Below, in pieces: positions 35,608 to 43,780 of a stretch of DNA of 64,000 nucleotides (its first letter is position 1; each line of letters starts with the position of its first letter). Source of the stretch: Paenibacillus sp. MMS18-CY102 (GTDB lineage Bacteria; Bacillota; Bacilli; Paenibacillales; Paenibacillaceae); assembly GCF_009789195.1 (NCBI RefSeq), contig NZ_WSTC01000022.1, positions 1 to 64,000 of the forward strand, in the 5' to 3' direction. The notes under the pieces were generated by a model, which saw only the letters and a program-made list of their open reading frames with translations, was not told where the DNA came from and ran no database searches. A program made the translations under genes and the position numbers.

Positions 35608-36963
35608 ATGATGATCAAAAACAAGTTTGCAGCGCTAGGCCTAGCCGTCGTAATGACGACACTGACGCTGGCCGGATGCGGTTCCGACAAGGACAAGACA
35701 ACCGACACGGAGTCAACTAAAGAGCCGGTTGCCGACACGTCCACGAACGAGTCCAGCGGAGACAAGAAGCTGACCGGTGACTTCGAGATCCAGTACTTCG
35801 TCGGCGGCTACGGCGACAAGTGGTGGAAAAAAGTCATTGCTGATTTCCAAGCAGCCAATCCCGACCTGAACATCAAAGAAATGAGCGGCCCCAAAATCAA
35901 CGAGCAAAACAAACCGCGCTGGATCGGCGGCAACCCGCCTGACTTCGTCTACATCGACGGTCCGGAGCTGAACGACCGCCAGATGGTCGAGGATGGACAG
36001 CTAGAAGATTTGACCGAGTGGCTGCAAACCGGCACGAACGTCGACGGGGACAAAATTCTTGACCTCCTGACGCAAGCGCCGCAGCAATATGACGGCAAAA
36101 TCTATAACATCCCGCTCGTCCTGAACTCATGGGGCATCTTCTGGAACAAAGCGCTCTTCAAGGAAAAAGGTTGGCAAGAGCCGCAAAATTACGCGGACTT
36201 CCTGGCAGTCAGCGACCAGATCAAAGCAGCAGGCGTAACGCCATTCATCCATACCGGCAAATACCCTTACTACATTAACGGCGCAGTTCTCTACCCTGCC
36301 ATCGTGTCGGCGAACAACGGGGACTTCAAGGTGCTGCAAGACATGGCGGCTAACAAAGTTGAAGCGTTCAACAGCCCAGCCGTCCTCGGCGCACTGAACA
36401 AGATCGTCGAGATGCGCGACAAAGGCTTCATCGACAAAGCGTCGATCCAGATCAACCATACCGATTCGCAAATGCTTTTCCTACAAAATAAAGATGCCTT
36501 CATCCCGAACGGCCTCTGGCTCCCGAATGAAATGTCCAAGGACATTCCAAGCGGCTTCGAATTTGGCTTTATCCCTTCGGTCATGCAAGACGCTGGCCAG
36601 AAGGTCGTCGCGAATACGTCTACTGCTACAGTAGCCATTGCAAAAAACGGCAAAAACAAAGAAGCGGCAAAAGCGTTCCTGCAGTTTATTTTCTCAAAAG
36701 CGCAAGCTTCCCAATGGGCGGAGCTGAGCGGATCGCCATCGAACATCAAAGGCGACATCAGCGCTTCCAACGCGCCTAGCTTTGTTAAAGATGCTGCAAA
36801 ATATTTGAACGACGCCAACACGATCGTCATCCCGACGATTACGTTCAACGCGGACGTGGACAAAGCGATGCAGGATGCGACAGATGCGCTCACAATCGCC
36901 AAAATCACGCCGGAAGAGTGGGTTGCGCGCGTGACTAACGTCGTTAAGAAAGTAGCGAAGTAA
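35608..36963 (+). CDS. Sugar ABC transporter solute-binding lipoprotein
   Basis: A 451-residue lipoprotein with lipobox LTLAGC and an acidic Ser/Thr linker, then a family 1 binding domain (DFEIQYFVGGYGDKWWKKV, PPDFVYIDGPELNDRQMVEDG, YNIPLVLNSWGIFWNKALF). It is the receptor of the permease pair that follows. GGGGAGGG lies nine bases before the first of two ATGs. The 150 bases upstream, after the previous terminator, must hold the promoter, which I would expect to be the target of the YesN-like regulator. A strong hairpin separates it from the permeases. Confidence 0.9.
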   Translation: MMIKNKFAALGLAVVMTTLTLAGCGSDKDKTTDTESTKEPVADTSTNESSGDKKLTGDFEIQYFVGGYGDKWWKKVIADFQAANPDLNIKEMSGPKINEQNKPRWIGGNPPDFVYIDGPELNDRQMVEDGQLEDLTEWLQTGTNVDGDKILDLLTQAPQQYDGKIYNIPLVLNSWGIFWNKALFKEKGWQEPQNYADFLAVSDQIKAAGVTPFIHTGKYPYYINGAVLYPAIVSANNGDFKVLQDMAANKVEAFNSPAVLGALNKIVEMRDKGFIDKASIQINHTDSQMLFLQNKDAFIPNGLWLPNEMSKDIPSGFEFGFIPSVMQDAGQKVVANTSTATVAIAKNGKNKEAAKAFLQFIFSKAQASQWAELSGSPSNIKGDISASNAPSFVKDAAKYLNDANTIVIPTITFNADVDKAMQDATDALTIAKITPEEWVARVTNVVKKVAK

Positions 36964-37011
36964 TCGCGAATTCGGATTGGGATTCGGATTCAGATTCGCA
37001 CGGCAACAAAC

Positions 37012-37043
37012 GAAGGATGATCGGGCTCTCCCGGTCATCCTTC
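37012..37043 (+). terminator. Intercistronic hairpin between binding protein and permeases
   Basis: The arms GAAGGATGA-CGGG and CCCG-TCATCCTTC have a four-base loop and no T run. Such stems usually stabilise the upstream mRNA or partly terminate, keeping binding protein levels above permease levels. A short ATTCGG-type tandem repeat lies just before it (36970-36998). Confidence 0.75.
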
Positions 37044-37071
37044 ACGAATTTATAGGAAGGCGGTCGGCGTC

Positions 37072-37974
37072 ATGAATACAGGCAGCGCCAAATGGCAAAG
37101 AACCTTATTTATCGCATCTTTCATCGTTCCGACACTCGCATTTTTCAGCCTGTTCACCATTTATCCGGTGGCCAAGGGCCTCTATTATTCGCTCTTCGAA
37201 TGGTCTGGCATGTCGCAGGACAAAGAATTTATCGGGCTCGACAATTTTAAAGAGCTGTTCCAAGACCCAATCGTCTGGCGGGCGATCGGCAACGATTATT
37301 TCCTCGTGCTGGGCAAAATCATCGGCATCATGGTGCTCGCGACCTTCTTCGCGGTTGCGCTGACTCGCTTCAACTTCAAACTAGCCGGCTTTATGCGGTC
37401 GATTTTCTTCATTCCGAACGTTATTTCCGTAGTCGTCATCGGCGTTCTGTGGAGCTTCATATACAATCCGCAAATCGGCTTCCTTAATGCATTCCTGTCC
37501 CTCTTCACGGAAGAGAAAGTGACGATTGCATGGCTCGGGTTCATGAACCATACGATTTGGATGCTGCTCCCTCCGGCAATTTGGGCGGGCATCGGATTTT
37601 ATATGATTTTGCTTATCGCCGCTATCCAGAACATCCCGGCTTCTTTCTTCGAAGCCGCTGAACTGGAGGGCGCTGGCCAATGGAGGCAGTTCCGCTCCAT
37701 CACCGTCCCCCTCATCTGGGAGCAGATGAAAGTGTCGATTCTGAACATTATGATGACGACGCTGAACGGCTCGTTCGTCATCGTCTGGATTATGACAGAA
37801 GGCGGACCTGACAACAGCACGCAGGTCATGGGCTCCTATCTCTACCAGATGGCATTCCGGCAATATCACTTCGGCTTCGCCGCCGCAATCGGCGTACTTA
37901 TACTGGTGCTCTCGCTCATTACGACGGTTGTCCTGCAGCGCCTGCTTCGCAATGAGACCGTCGAGCTAAGCTAA
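37072..37974 (+). CDS. Sugar ABC transporter permease (MalF type)
   Basis: A 300-residue inner membrane permease with six helices. The EAA loop reads EAAELEGAGQWRQFRSITVPL near 200-220 and docks the ATPase. It pairs with the next gene to form the channel. No ATPase gene is present in the locus; in Bacillus relatives such carbohydrate importers use a shared MsmX-type ATPase, which I infer here. Confidence 0.9.
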   Translation: MNTGSAKWQRTLFIASFIVPTLAFFSLFTIYPVAKGLYYSLFEWSGMSQDKEFIGLDNFKELFQDPIVWRAIGNDYFLVLGKIIGIMVLATFFAVALTRFNFKLAGFMRSIFFIPNVISVVVIGVLWSFIYNPQIGFLNAFLSLFTEEKVTIAWLGFMNHTIWMLLPPAIWAGIGFYMILLIAAIQNIPASFFEAAELEGAGQWRQFRSITVPLIWEQMKVSILNIMMTTLNGSFVIVWIMTEGGPDNSTQVMGSYLYQMAFRQYHFGFAAAIGVLILVLSLITTVVLQRLLRNETVELS

Positions 37975-37988
37975 GGAGGACGAACAAC

Positions 37989-38834
37989 ATGAACCTCGGC
38001 ATCCGTAACCCGGCCGTCAAAACGATCTTCTACCTAATTCTAATCGGCTGGAGCCTATTGGTGCTCTATCCGCTGCTCTGGACGCTGCTAGATGCGCTGA
38101 AGGACAACGAGCAATTTTTCCGCCATCTGCCTTGGGCGCTGCCGGAAGCTCCGCTGCTGTGGAGCAACTTCTCCTACGTTTGGAACAGGTACCATTTTGA
38201 CACCTATTTCGTTAACTCTATCGTGGTTACACTCGGCTCCACCTTGCTGGGGCTGCTGCTCGCCGCGACGACTGCTTACGTACTTGCACGCTATAAATTC
38301 CGTGGAAGCACAGCGCTCTACCTGCTGTATATCGCATCGATGATGGTTCCGTTCGTTCTGGCGCTCATCCCGCTATTCTTCCTAATGAACAGCTTGAATC
38401 TCGTTAACACCAAAACCGGCTTGATCTTGGTTTATACGTCTAGCGTGCTCGCATTCGGCATCTTCGTGCTCGTCGGCTTCTTCAGGTCGCTGCCCAAGGA
38501 GCTGGAGGAAGCAGCTATCGTCGATGGCGCATCCCATTACGGCACGTTCTTCCGCATTATGCTGCCACTGTCGCAGCCGGGCCTCATTACGGTCGGCATC
38601 GTCAACGTCCTGAACATTTGGAATGAATATATCGTCGGCACCATACTCATTAACGATCCAAGCCAGTACACGCTGCCGGTCGAGATTGGCGTCATGCAGG
38701 CAGAGATGCAGTACCGCACCGAATGGGGTCCGCTCTTCGCAGCCCTGTTCATCACCATCGTTCCCGTGCTGCTCCTGTACATCGTCTTCCAGCGCAAAAT
38801 CGCTAGCGGCATCACAGCCGGTGCAGTCAAATAA
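37989..38834 (+). CDS. Sugar ABC transporter permease (MalG type)
   Basis: A 281-residue permease with six helices and an EAA loop (LEEAAIVDGASHYGTFFRI) near 180-200. It is the partner of the MalF-type permease 14 bases upstream, with AAGGAGG before its ATG. The last helix and its short basic tail are complete. The 88 bases to the MFS gene hold no obvious terminator, so the MFS gene could be in the same transcript. Confidence 0.9.
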   Translation: MNLGIRNPAVKTIFYLILIGWSLLVLYPLLWTLLDALKDNEQFFRHLPWALPEAPLLWSNFSYVWNRYHFDTYFVNSIVVTLGSTLLGLLLAATTAYVLARYKFRGSTALYLLYIASMMVPFVLALIPLFFLMNSLNLVNTKTGLILVYTSSVLAFGIFVLVGFFRSLPKELEEAAIVDGASHYGTFFRIMLPLSQPGLITVGIVNVLNIWNEYIVGTILINDPSQYTLPVEIGVMQAEMQYRTEWGPLFAALFITIVPVLLLYIVFQRKIASGITAGAVK

Positions 38835-38922
38835 GCAGATAAGCGTGTGGCTCCGCTGATGCTGGCGCTCGTGCTGAAGCCACTGCTAACGCTGAAGCCA
38901 TAACGTACAGAAGGTGCCTCCC

Positions 38923-40098
38923 ATGTCGAAGGAAATGAAAAAATTGCTCGCGATGAACACGGTGAGCTCCATCATCGCGATTTATATCGGCTTGTTCGTC
39001 AACCTATACCTGTGGGAGCAAACCCACAGCATCGCCGAGCTATCGCTCTACAATCTATCCATGTTTGTTAGCTGGGGCATTGCTTTCACCGCCACGGCGA
39101 AGCTGCTCACACGGTTTACGATCCGATTGCCGCTCGGCGTATCGGCTGTATGCGGAGGCATTGCCTTCGCATATTTGCAATATGCGCACTTGGAGCCGAG
39201 GTGGCTGTGGATCATTGTGCTTGGCGTGCCAATCGGCGCGATGTTCGGGTTCAGCACAGCTGCGCAAAATCTAAGCATCGCCCTGAGCGGCAAAAGCAGC
39301 GAGCTCTCGCCTTACTTTGCTGCCATCAGCATCATTGGGCAGGTGCTGTCCATCGCCGTTCCGTTCATTGCTGCAAAAGCCATCGATGGCTTCGGCTATG
39401 GCGGCTCCTTCGCTCTGATGCTTGTGTTCCTCACGCTAATGCTCGTTTTCTCTGCTTTTATGCCGCGCATGAAGCTGCCTGCACCCCAGGGGGAAGCCGA
39501 ACGCGCCGACCATGGCAAATTCCGTTTCCGCTTGGCATTCGGCCAGCCTGGCGCCAAGTGGATGCTGCTTTCCATGCTCGCCGCAGGCATTTTTCTGCAA
39601 TTTCAGAACCTGTTTACGCTGCTTTTCACATTCTCCGTGACGGAAAACAAGGTGCTGATTGCCCTGCTCAATATGCTGTATACGTTGAGCGCGATCGGCG
39701 GGCTATGGGTATATCGCAAATGCCGGATAAGCGAAAATCGCTGGCTCTGGATCGGCGCGGCACTGCTGGCCGTCGGCTTTATCATCGTCCTGTTCCGGCA
39801 TCCGATTGCCTTGGTTGCATCAAACGTTCTGACTGCCGTTGGCATGTTTTACTTCACGACGGTCTGGAATGCCCAACAGTTCCGCTTCATCAAGCCCGCA
39901 GGCGCGATCCGGCAGACATCCTTCCTCGTGTGGCGGGAGAACATTTTGGTCGCGACCCGCTGCGTGCTGCTCGTGTTAACGTTCCAGCTATCGGAGCTGC
40001 ATGGCGTATGGTTCGTGATGATCATTAGCTTTACCGTGTGCTGCCTGATGCTTATTCCGTTGTTTCAGCATCTTGCGTTTCGGGCACGGGGGGAGTAG
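38923..40098 (+). CDS. Major facilitator superfamily transporter
   Basis: A 391-residue membrane protein with eleven or twelve helices in two halves joined by a basic cytoplasmic loop (RMKLPAPQGEAERADHGKFRF) around residues 183-205. No sugar-specific signature is seen; it may export or take up the same sugars as the ABC system. I chose the ATG at 38923 because AGAAGG lies eight bases upstream; a GTG three codons earlier overlaps that site. It closes the sugar cluster at a strong terminator. Confidence 0.8.
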   Translation: MSKEMKKLLAMNTVSSIIAIYIGLFVNLYLWEQTHSIAELSLYNLSMFVSWGIAFTATAKLLTRFTIRLPLGVSAVCGGIAFAYLQYAHLEPRWLWIIVLGVPIGAMFGFSTAAQNLSIALSGKSSELSPYFAAISIIGQVLSIAVPFIAAKAIDGFGYGGSFALMLVFLTLMLVFSAFMPRMKLPAPQGEAERADHGKFRFRLAFGQPGAKWMLLSMLAAGIFLQFQNLFTLLFTFSVTENKVLIALLNMLYTLSAIGGLWVYRKCRISENRWLWIGAALLAVGFIIVLFRHPIALVASNVLTAVGMFYFTTVWNAQQFRFIKPAGAIRQTSFLVWRENILVATRCVLLVLTFQLSELHGVWFVMIISFTVCCLMLIPLFQHLAFRARGE

Positions 40099-40109
40099 GG
40101 GGAATATAT

Positions 40110-40149
40110 AAAAGACCGATTGCCCTCCTTACGAGGGTATCGGTCTTTT
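40110..40149. terminator. Bidirectional terminator
   Basis: The arms AAAAGACCGAT-GCCCTC and GAGGG-ATCGGTCTTTT surround a CTTAC loop, between convergent genes. Confidence 0.9.
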
Positions 40150-40152
40150 GTT

Positions 40153-40671
40153 TTACCTATTCTGAAAAATATTCCAGCCCCAGTATACTGTGCCCTGAGC
40201 CATTACTAAACGGTCAAACCATAATTGAAAGTTAGATTTGACTGGATGGAATTCCCCTGCCTCAAACCAAGAGAGGTATTCTTCCGATCCATTGCGTACC
40301 GCCGTAGAATCAATCATTAACAACGTGCCCATACCGGCCTGCATGCCAATCGCATAACAATCGTCTGGCATGTAGTCTGTGTGATAAGCCTGAATCTCTG
40401 CTAAACTGAATAGTTTAAAGCTTGTACCGAATGAGTCTTCAAACAATTTTGCCCCATTATGAATCTCTAAAAAAGACCGATAATCAGCGGGTATGATCCA
40501 ATTCGTGGACTTCAAGAAGGAATCTATCCTATCTTGCGAAGCAGGTTCATAAAACTCAAAGCTCGCTTCGAATACATATCCTCGATTTGCCTGGCAGATT
40601 AACGTGCCATGAGATGAAAGCCGCTGCTTTAAACCTTCCAATGTCAGATTGACATAATCTTCACCTTCCAT
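40153..40671 (-). CDS. SMI1/KNR4 family immunity protein
   Basis: A 172-residue protein of the SMI1/KNR4 superfamily. The family core reads WIIPADYRSFLEIHNGAKLF, followed by FKLFSLAEIQAYH and later IGMQAGMGTLLMIDS and EEYLSWF. These proteins bind and neutralise nuclease or deaminase toxins in polymorphic toxin systems. I chose the ATG at 40671 because GAGGGG lies about nine bases before it; that start is 14 bases downstream of the HNH toxin fragment. The toxin-then-immunity order is the usual one. Confidence 0.8.
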   Translation of the reverse strand: MEGEDYVNLTLEGLKQRLSSHGTLICQANRGYVFEASFEFYEPASQDRIDSFLKSTNWIIPADYRSFLEIHNGAKLFEDSFGTSFKLFSLAEIQAYHTDYMPDDCYAIGMQAGMGTLLMIDSTAVRNGSEEYLSWFEAGEFHPVKSNFQLWFDRLVMAQGTVYWGWNIFQNR

Positions 40672-40684
40672 ATCACAACACCCC

Positions 40685-41002
40685 TCAGTAGTACCTCCAC
40701 CAGTCATTAACGGTATACACATGGAAATTTCTTGGTAAAGGTATTAAATTTGAAAAATCGTTAGTCCCACTATACTCACGAGGACGAATATGATGTATAT
40801 CATAATCTCCCCAACTATATCCGTTTTTAGGGTATAGTTCACTATATGTTTTAATATACTTTGCACGGTCATTAGAATCCCATGAAATTGGCGTCACAGC
40901 TTTCCATTCTGTAGTACTCGGTTCAATCATTGCTTTACCGGATACTGGATCAGTATAACTTGGATATATCGTTCTATGCCTTGGATCGGAGAGGCAGGCC
41001 AC
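40685..41002 (-). pseudogene. HNH nuclease toxin domain, 5'-truncated
   Basis: A frame of 105 codons carrying an HNH/endonuclease VII-type module at its end: DIHHIRPREYSGTNDFSNLIPL has the HH, the Asn and the final His (NFH). The proline-rich lead (TIYPSYTDPVSGKAM) is the usual entry to this toxin domain. Polymorphic toxins have a long N-terminal delivery part, which is missing: a stop lies just upstream at about 41006, and the adjacent DNA is a fragment of another gene. Either a toxin cassette left after recombination, or an orphan module. Its immunity gene follows directly. Confidence 0.65.
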
Positions 41003-41121
41003 GGTTTACCGTAGCAATCAACAACAAAACCATCTCCTATTCGCAAGTTATTCCAATATCGGACAAGCTAACAATCATCCTCAACGACAACCATATCGTC
41101 TGCATTGAGAAGAAAGCCTGA
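41000..41121 (+). pseudogene. 3' fragment of an unknown plus-strand gene
   Basis: From about 41000 the plus strand reads RPRFTVAINNKTISYSQVI... and ...ILNDNHIVCIEKKA to a stop, with codon use like a real gene. Its upstream frame runs into the HNH gene on the opposite strand, so it has lost its 5' part. I do not recognise the family. The junction near 41000 seems to be where two truncated genes were joined. Confidence 0.4.
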
Positions 41122-41172
41122 CCGCGCTTTACAGCTTAGTCGAGCAGTAAGCAGGCTCGCTACAAAAATAAA

Positions 41173-41218
41173 GACCGTGCCCTCCACCTCGTTTAAAGGC
41201 GCAGTAAAGAGCACGGTC
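41173..41218 (-). terminator. Terminator of the frameshifted acetyltransferase gene
   Basis: The arms GACCGTGC and GCACGGTC surround a 30-base loop, with a T-rich tail on the minus strand. Confidence 0.65.
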
Positions 41219-41222
41219 CTTT

Positions 41223-41629
41223 TTAATACTTCTTATACATGCCCTCAGATTTAGGCGCTGTATAAGCAAACCCGTACTTCTTGTACAACCCGTCTGCTGG
41301 AACGTCCGCGAACAAGCTAACATACGCGCCCTTTGGCGCGTTTTCGTCCAAATGTCTCGTTAACTCGGACATGATAACTTTGCCGAAGCCCTTTCCTTGA
41401 TACGCGGGCTCTACAGCAATGTCCACAATATGGTAAAGGTACCCGCCATCGCCTTTAATTCTGCCCATGCCAACCAATTGTTCATCTTCATTCCGCAGTG
41501 CGACGGCAAATATTGAATGCTGAAGCGCAGTCTTAGCGGCAGATACATCTTTAGCGCTTAACCCGGCGGCTACGCGCAACTGATTGTATTCCTCCGGCTC
41601 AGGGGTTTATAACCAATGTTGATCTTCAT
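41223..41629 (-). pseudogene. GNAT acetyltransferase gene with a one-base frameshift
   Basis: The long frame (from 41579) holds an acetyl-CoA loop YQGKGFGKVIM and a FADVPADGLYKKYGF end, but it begins without a ribosome site at LRVAAG. In the other frame an ATG at 41629 reads MKINIGYKPLS; inserting one C near 41594-41598 yields ...KPLSPEEYNQLRVAAGLSA, which joins both frames into a normal GNAT of about 135 residues. So the sequence appears to lack one base. If real, the enzyme is inactive; if an error, this is an intact small acetyltransferase. Confidence 0.7.
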
Positions 41630-41666
41630 GCCCATAACGCCCCCTCCCGCTCCAACGCATCCTTTT

Positions 41667-42458
41667 CTAACCAAAACATTCACCAAGCAATCTTTCCAAA
41701 ACGATCGCAACGCCATCCCGATCATGGCTTTCAGCCACTTCATCTGCCAGCAATTTCAACTCCGGTATAGCATTCCCCATTGCAACCGAATATCCGCAAG
41801 CCTTGAATAAACCGATGTCATTATGGTCATCTCCAAAAACGATGATAGCATCCATCGCAATGCCGTATCTCTTCGAGAGCGTTGTAACGGCTCGCTCCTT
41901 CGAGGCCTGCAAGGGCATGACTTGAATAAGCTGGTTATTATCGGTTGCGATTATGTTGGCTTGGTGGCCGAACGCTTCGTGCATTCCCTCAAGATTGAAT
42001 TTGCCCGTAATTAGAATTTTCGTTGCGTCATATTGTTTTAATTCGCCCAGTGGCTTAACGGCTGGGTTTTCCTTTGCATTCATCGTGATGGAATAGTCGA
42101 GCTCCCGAAGGCTATACCATTCATCTCGAACCTCCATCGTTAACTCGGCATTTGGATAAAGAGCTAGGCAATAATCTATGATCGCAGCTGTCAGAGGGGC
42201 TGGAATCGATTCATGCAGCTCGGTATTGGAATGCCTGCACATCACCTGCGCTCCGTTGTAGTAGACGAATGCGGCGATATTTTGCAATTGCTCAGGCAGA
42301 AACCATTTCACCGCCCTTGGTGGACGGGCCGTCGCCACAATGATTTTCATTCCAGCATCATAGCAAGCCATTACAGCAGCAAGATTTCGTTCAGAGACTT
42401 GTTTATCCGCATTCAGATAGGTCCCGTCAAGATCAAGAACGACAGCCGACAACTTCAT
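41667..42458 (-). CDS. HAD superfamily hydrolase, Cof-type phosphatase
   Basis: A 263-residue HAD phosphatase of the Cof/YkrA type. Motif I is VVLDLDGTYL (Asp9 nucleophile, Asp11), motif II IIVATARPP near 55, and motif IV FGDDHNDIGLFKACGYSVAMGNA near 207. The C2 cap lies between. Such enzymes dephosphorylate sugar or flavin phosphates; the exact substrate is unknown. GGGGAGGAGAG precedes the ATG. A GNAT gene lies 23 bases upstream on the same strand. Confidence 0.88.
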   Translation of the reverse strand: MKLSAVVLDLDGTYLNADKQVSERNLAAVMACYDAGMKIIVATARPPRAVKWFLPEQLQNIAAFVYYNGAQVMCRHSNTELHESIPAPLTAAIIDYCLALYPNAELTMEVRDEWYSLRELDYSITMNAKENPAVKPLGELKQYDATKILITGKFNLEGMHEAFGHQANIIATDNNQLIQVMPLQASKERAVTTLSKRYGIAMDAIIVFGDDHNDIGLFKACGYSVAMGNAIPELKLLADEVAESHDRDGVAIVLERLLGECFG

Positions 42459-42481
42459 GAATAATCTCTCCTCCCCATCCT

Positions 42482-42889
42482 TTAAATCACTTTAGTCAAA
42501 ATAATCTCAAGCGGCTCATTATCGAGCAGCAAGCATCCCGCATCTTTATAGCCTAGCTTCCTATAAAAATGCTGTGCCTCCTCGTTCGCCAGCGTCGAGG
42601 TCATCACCAAGGCACAGCCTTTCTGCTTCATCTCATTTTCCCAGAAGCGCACCACTTGCTGTCCAATGCCCTGTCCGCGATATTCGCTATCAATCCAGAT
42701 CATGTTCATGAAGGGCGTATTGTCCCAAAAATAGCCGTACCGCATCCACCCGATGTTTGCCCCCTCCTGATCGCGAAGAATGTAGATTTCTTTGCCGTTT
42801 ATTTTGGGAATAATCAAGCGCTCTAAGAGATGCTTGTCCCGTTCCCGGATATACGAATAGTCCAATTCTGTTGCCAGTTCGATCTTCAT
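42482..42889 (-). CDS. GNAT family N-acetyltransferase
   Basis: A 135-residue GNAT protein with the acetyl-CoA loop RGQGIGQQVVRF near residue 73 and the C-terminal FYRKLGYKDAG. I chose the ATG at 42889 because GAAGGAG lies eight bases upstream. It probably forms an operon with the downstream HAD phosphatase. The substrate is unknown. Confidence 0.82.
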   Translation of the reverse strand: MKIELATELDYSYIRERDKHLLERLIIPKINGKEIYILRDQEGANIGWMRYGYFWDNTPFMNMIWIDSEYRGQGIGQQVVRFWENEMKQKGCALVMTSTLANEEAQHFYRKLGYKDAGCLLLDNEPLEIILTKVI

Positions 42890-43016
42890 TGTGTGCACTC
42901 CTTCGGATAAAAGTTGAGCCCGGCATAGTTATTTGACCACTCCCCATCCACGGCTGATGAATATGTTGAGGGGAATTCATCTATGGCCAATTAGCCAAGG
43001 GAGTGGAAGCTACGCT

Positions 43017-43679
43017 ATGCCGAGTCTGCTTCGCACCGTCAATGGAACAACCGCGCTATTTGCAACCGCCAGCTTAAATTCAAAAACCGAGGGCATCTTA
43101 AGCGCAAACTTCGAGTTGGTTACTAATCCACGCAGCGGCATCTCCGACTTCATCCTGAATATTACGCAAAACGCATGCAATTTAGCTACGATTAAACTTA
43201 AATCGCTTTCCCCAACGAGAAGCCGGCTCACCGCTTCCTTCGGAAAGCAAGTGAAAGGCATATCCAGCGCAAACATCGTCCTCACGCATAAAAACAGCCA
43301 TGTCTCTGGGCGCGGGTTCATCAACAAGAAAAAAGTTGTTCTGAGCCAAACGCATCGCGAGTGCAAGGACGGCTGTGGTTGCAAGGGCTGCGGCTCCAGC
43401 AATGGCGGGCTAAAAGTAAAGTTCCTAGACGGCACGAGGTTGAAAATCTGTATCGATAAAACACTGAAAGCAGCCCTCAAGCGGCTTTTCGCAAAGCTTT
43501 CCCGCATCCTGAAAAAATTGGGCTGCAACTCAGGCAAAGGCGGAGCAGCACCGGACCCAGCTTGCCTTGCCAGATGCATTAGAATTTCGACCATTTGCCA
43601 AGCGGCATGCGGCATTTTTGCGATCTTTTGTATTCCTGCATGTTTGGTCGCCCAAGCAATCTGTATCGCCACCTGTTAA
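43017..43679 (+). CDS. Cysteine-patterned protein with cationic helix, unknown (bacteriocin-like?)
   Basis: A 220-residue protein I cannot place in a family. Residues 1-110 are a beta-like region without a signal peptide. A CxxxCxCxxC knuckle lies at 116-125. Residues of about 148-169 form a strongly cationic amphipathic helix (TLKAALKRLFAKLSRILKK). The last 38 residues are a hydrophobic segment with cysteines at 183, 187, 194, 198, 205, 209, 216 and 220, a perfect C-x3-C-x6 pattern with an 11-residue period. That tail resembles cysteine-rich, disulphide-bonded peptide bacteriocins such as halocin C8 in spirit only. The start is uncertain: GGGAG is 13 bases before this ATG. It has its own terminator and no operon partners. 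Confidence 0.6.
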   Translation: MPSLLRTVNGTTALFATASLNSKTEGILSANFELVTNPRSGISDFILNITQNACNLATIKLKSLSPTRSRLTASFGKQVKGISSANIVLTHKNSHVSGRGFINKKKVVLSQTHRECKDGCGCKGCGSSNGGLKVKFLDGTRLKICIDKTLKAALKRLFAKLSRILKKLGCNSGKGGAAPDPACLARCIRISTICQAACGIFAIFCIPACLVAQAICIATC

Positions 43680-43684
43680 TCCAG

Positions 43685-43727
43685 CCAAGGCCAGAACCCT
43701 CGCATGAGGCGTTCCGGCCTTGGTTTT
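43685..43727 (+). terminator. Terminator of the cysteine-patterned gene
   Basis: The arms CCAAGGCC-GAA and TTC-GGCCTTGG are followed by a T5 run. Confidence 0.85.
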
Positions 43728-43780
43728 TAACGGTTACCGACGGCAGGGTCCTTCTGCTTTAGCAGAAGCATGCCCTCCCC

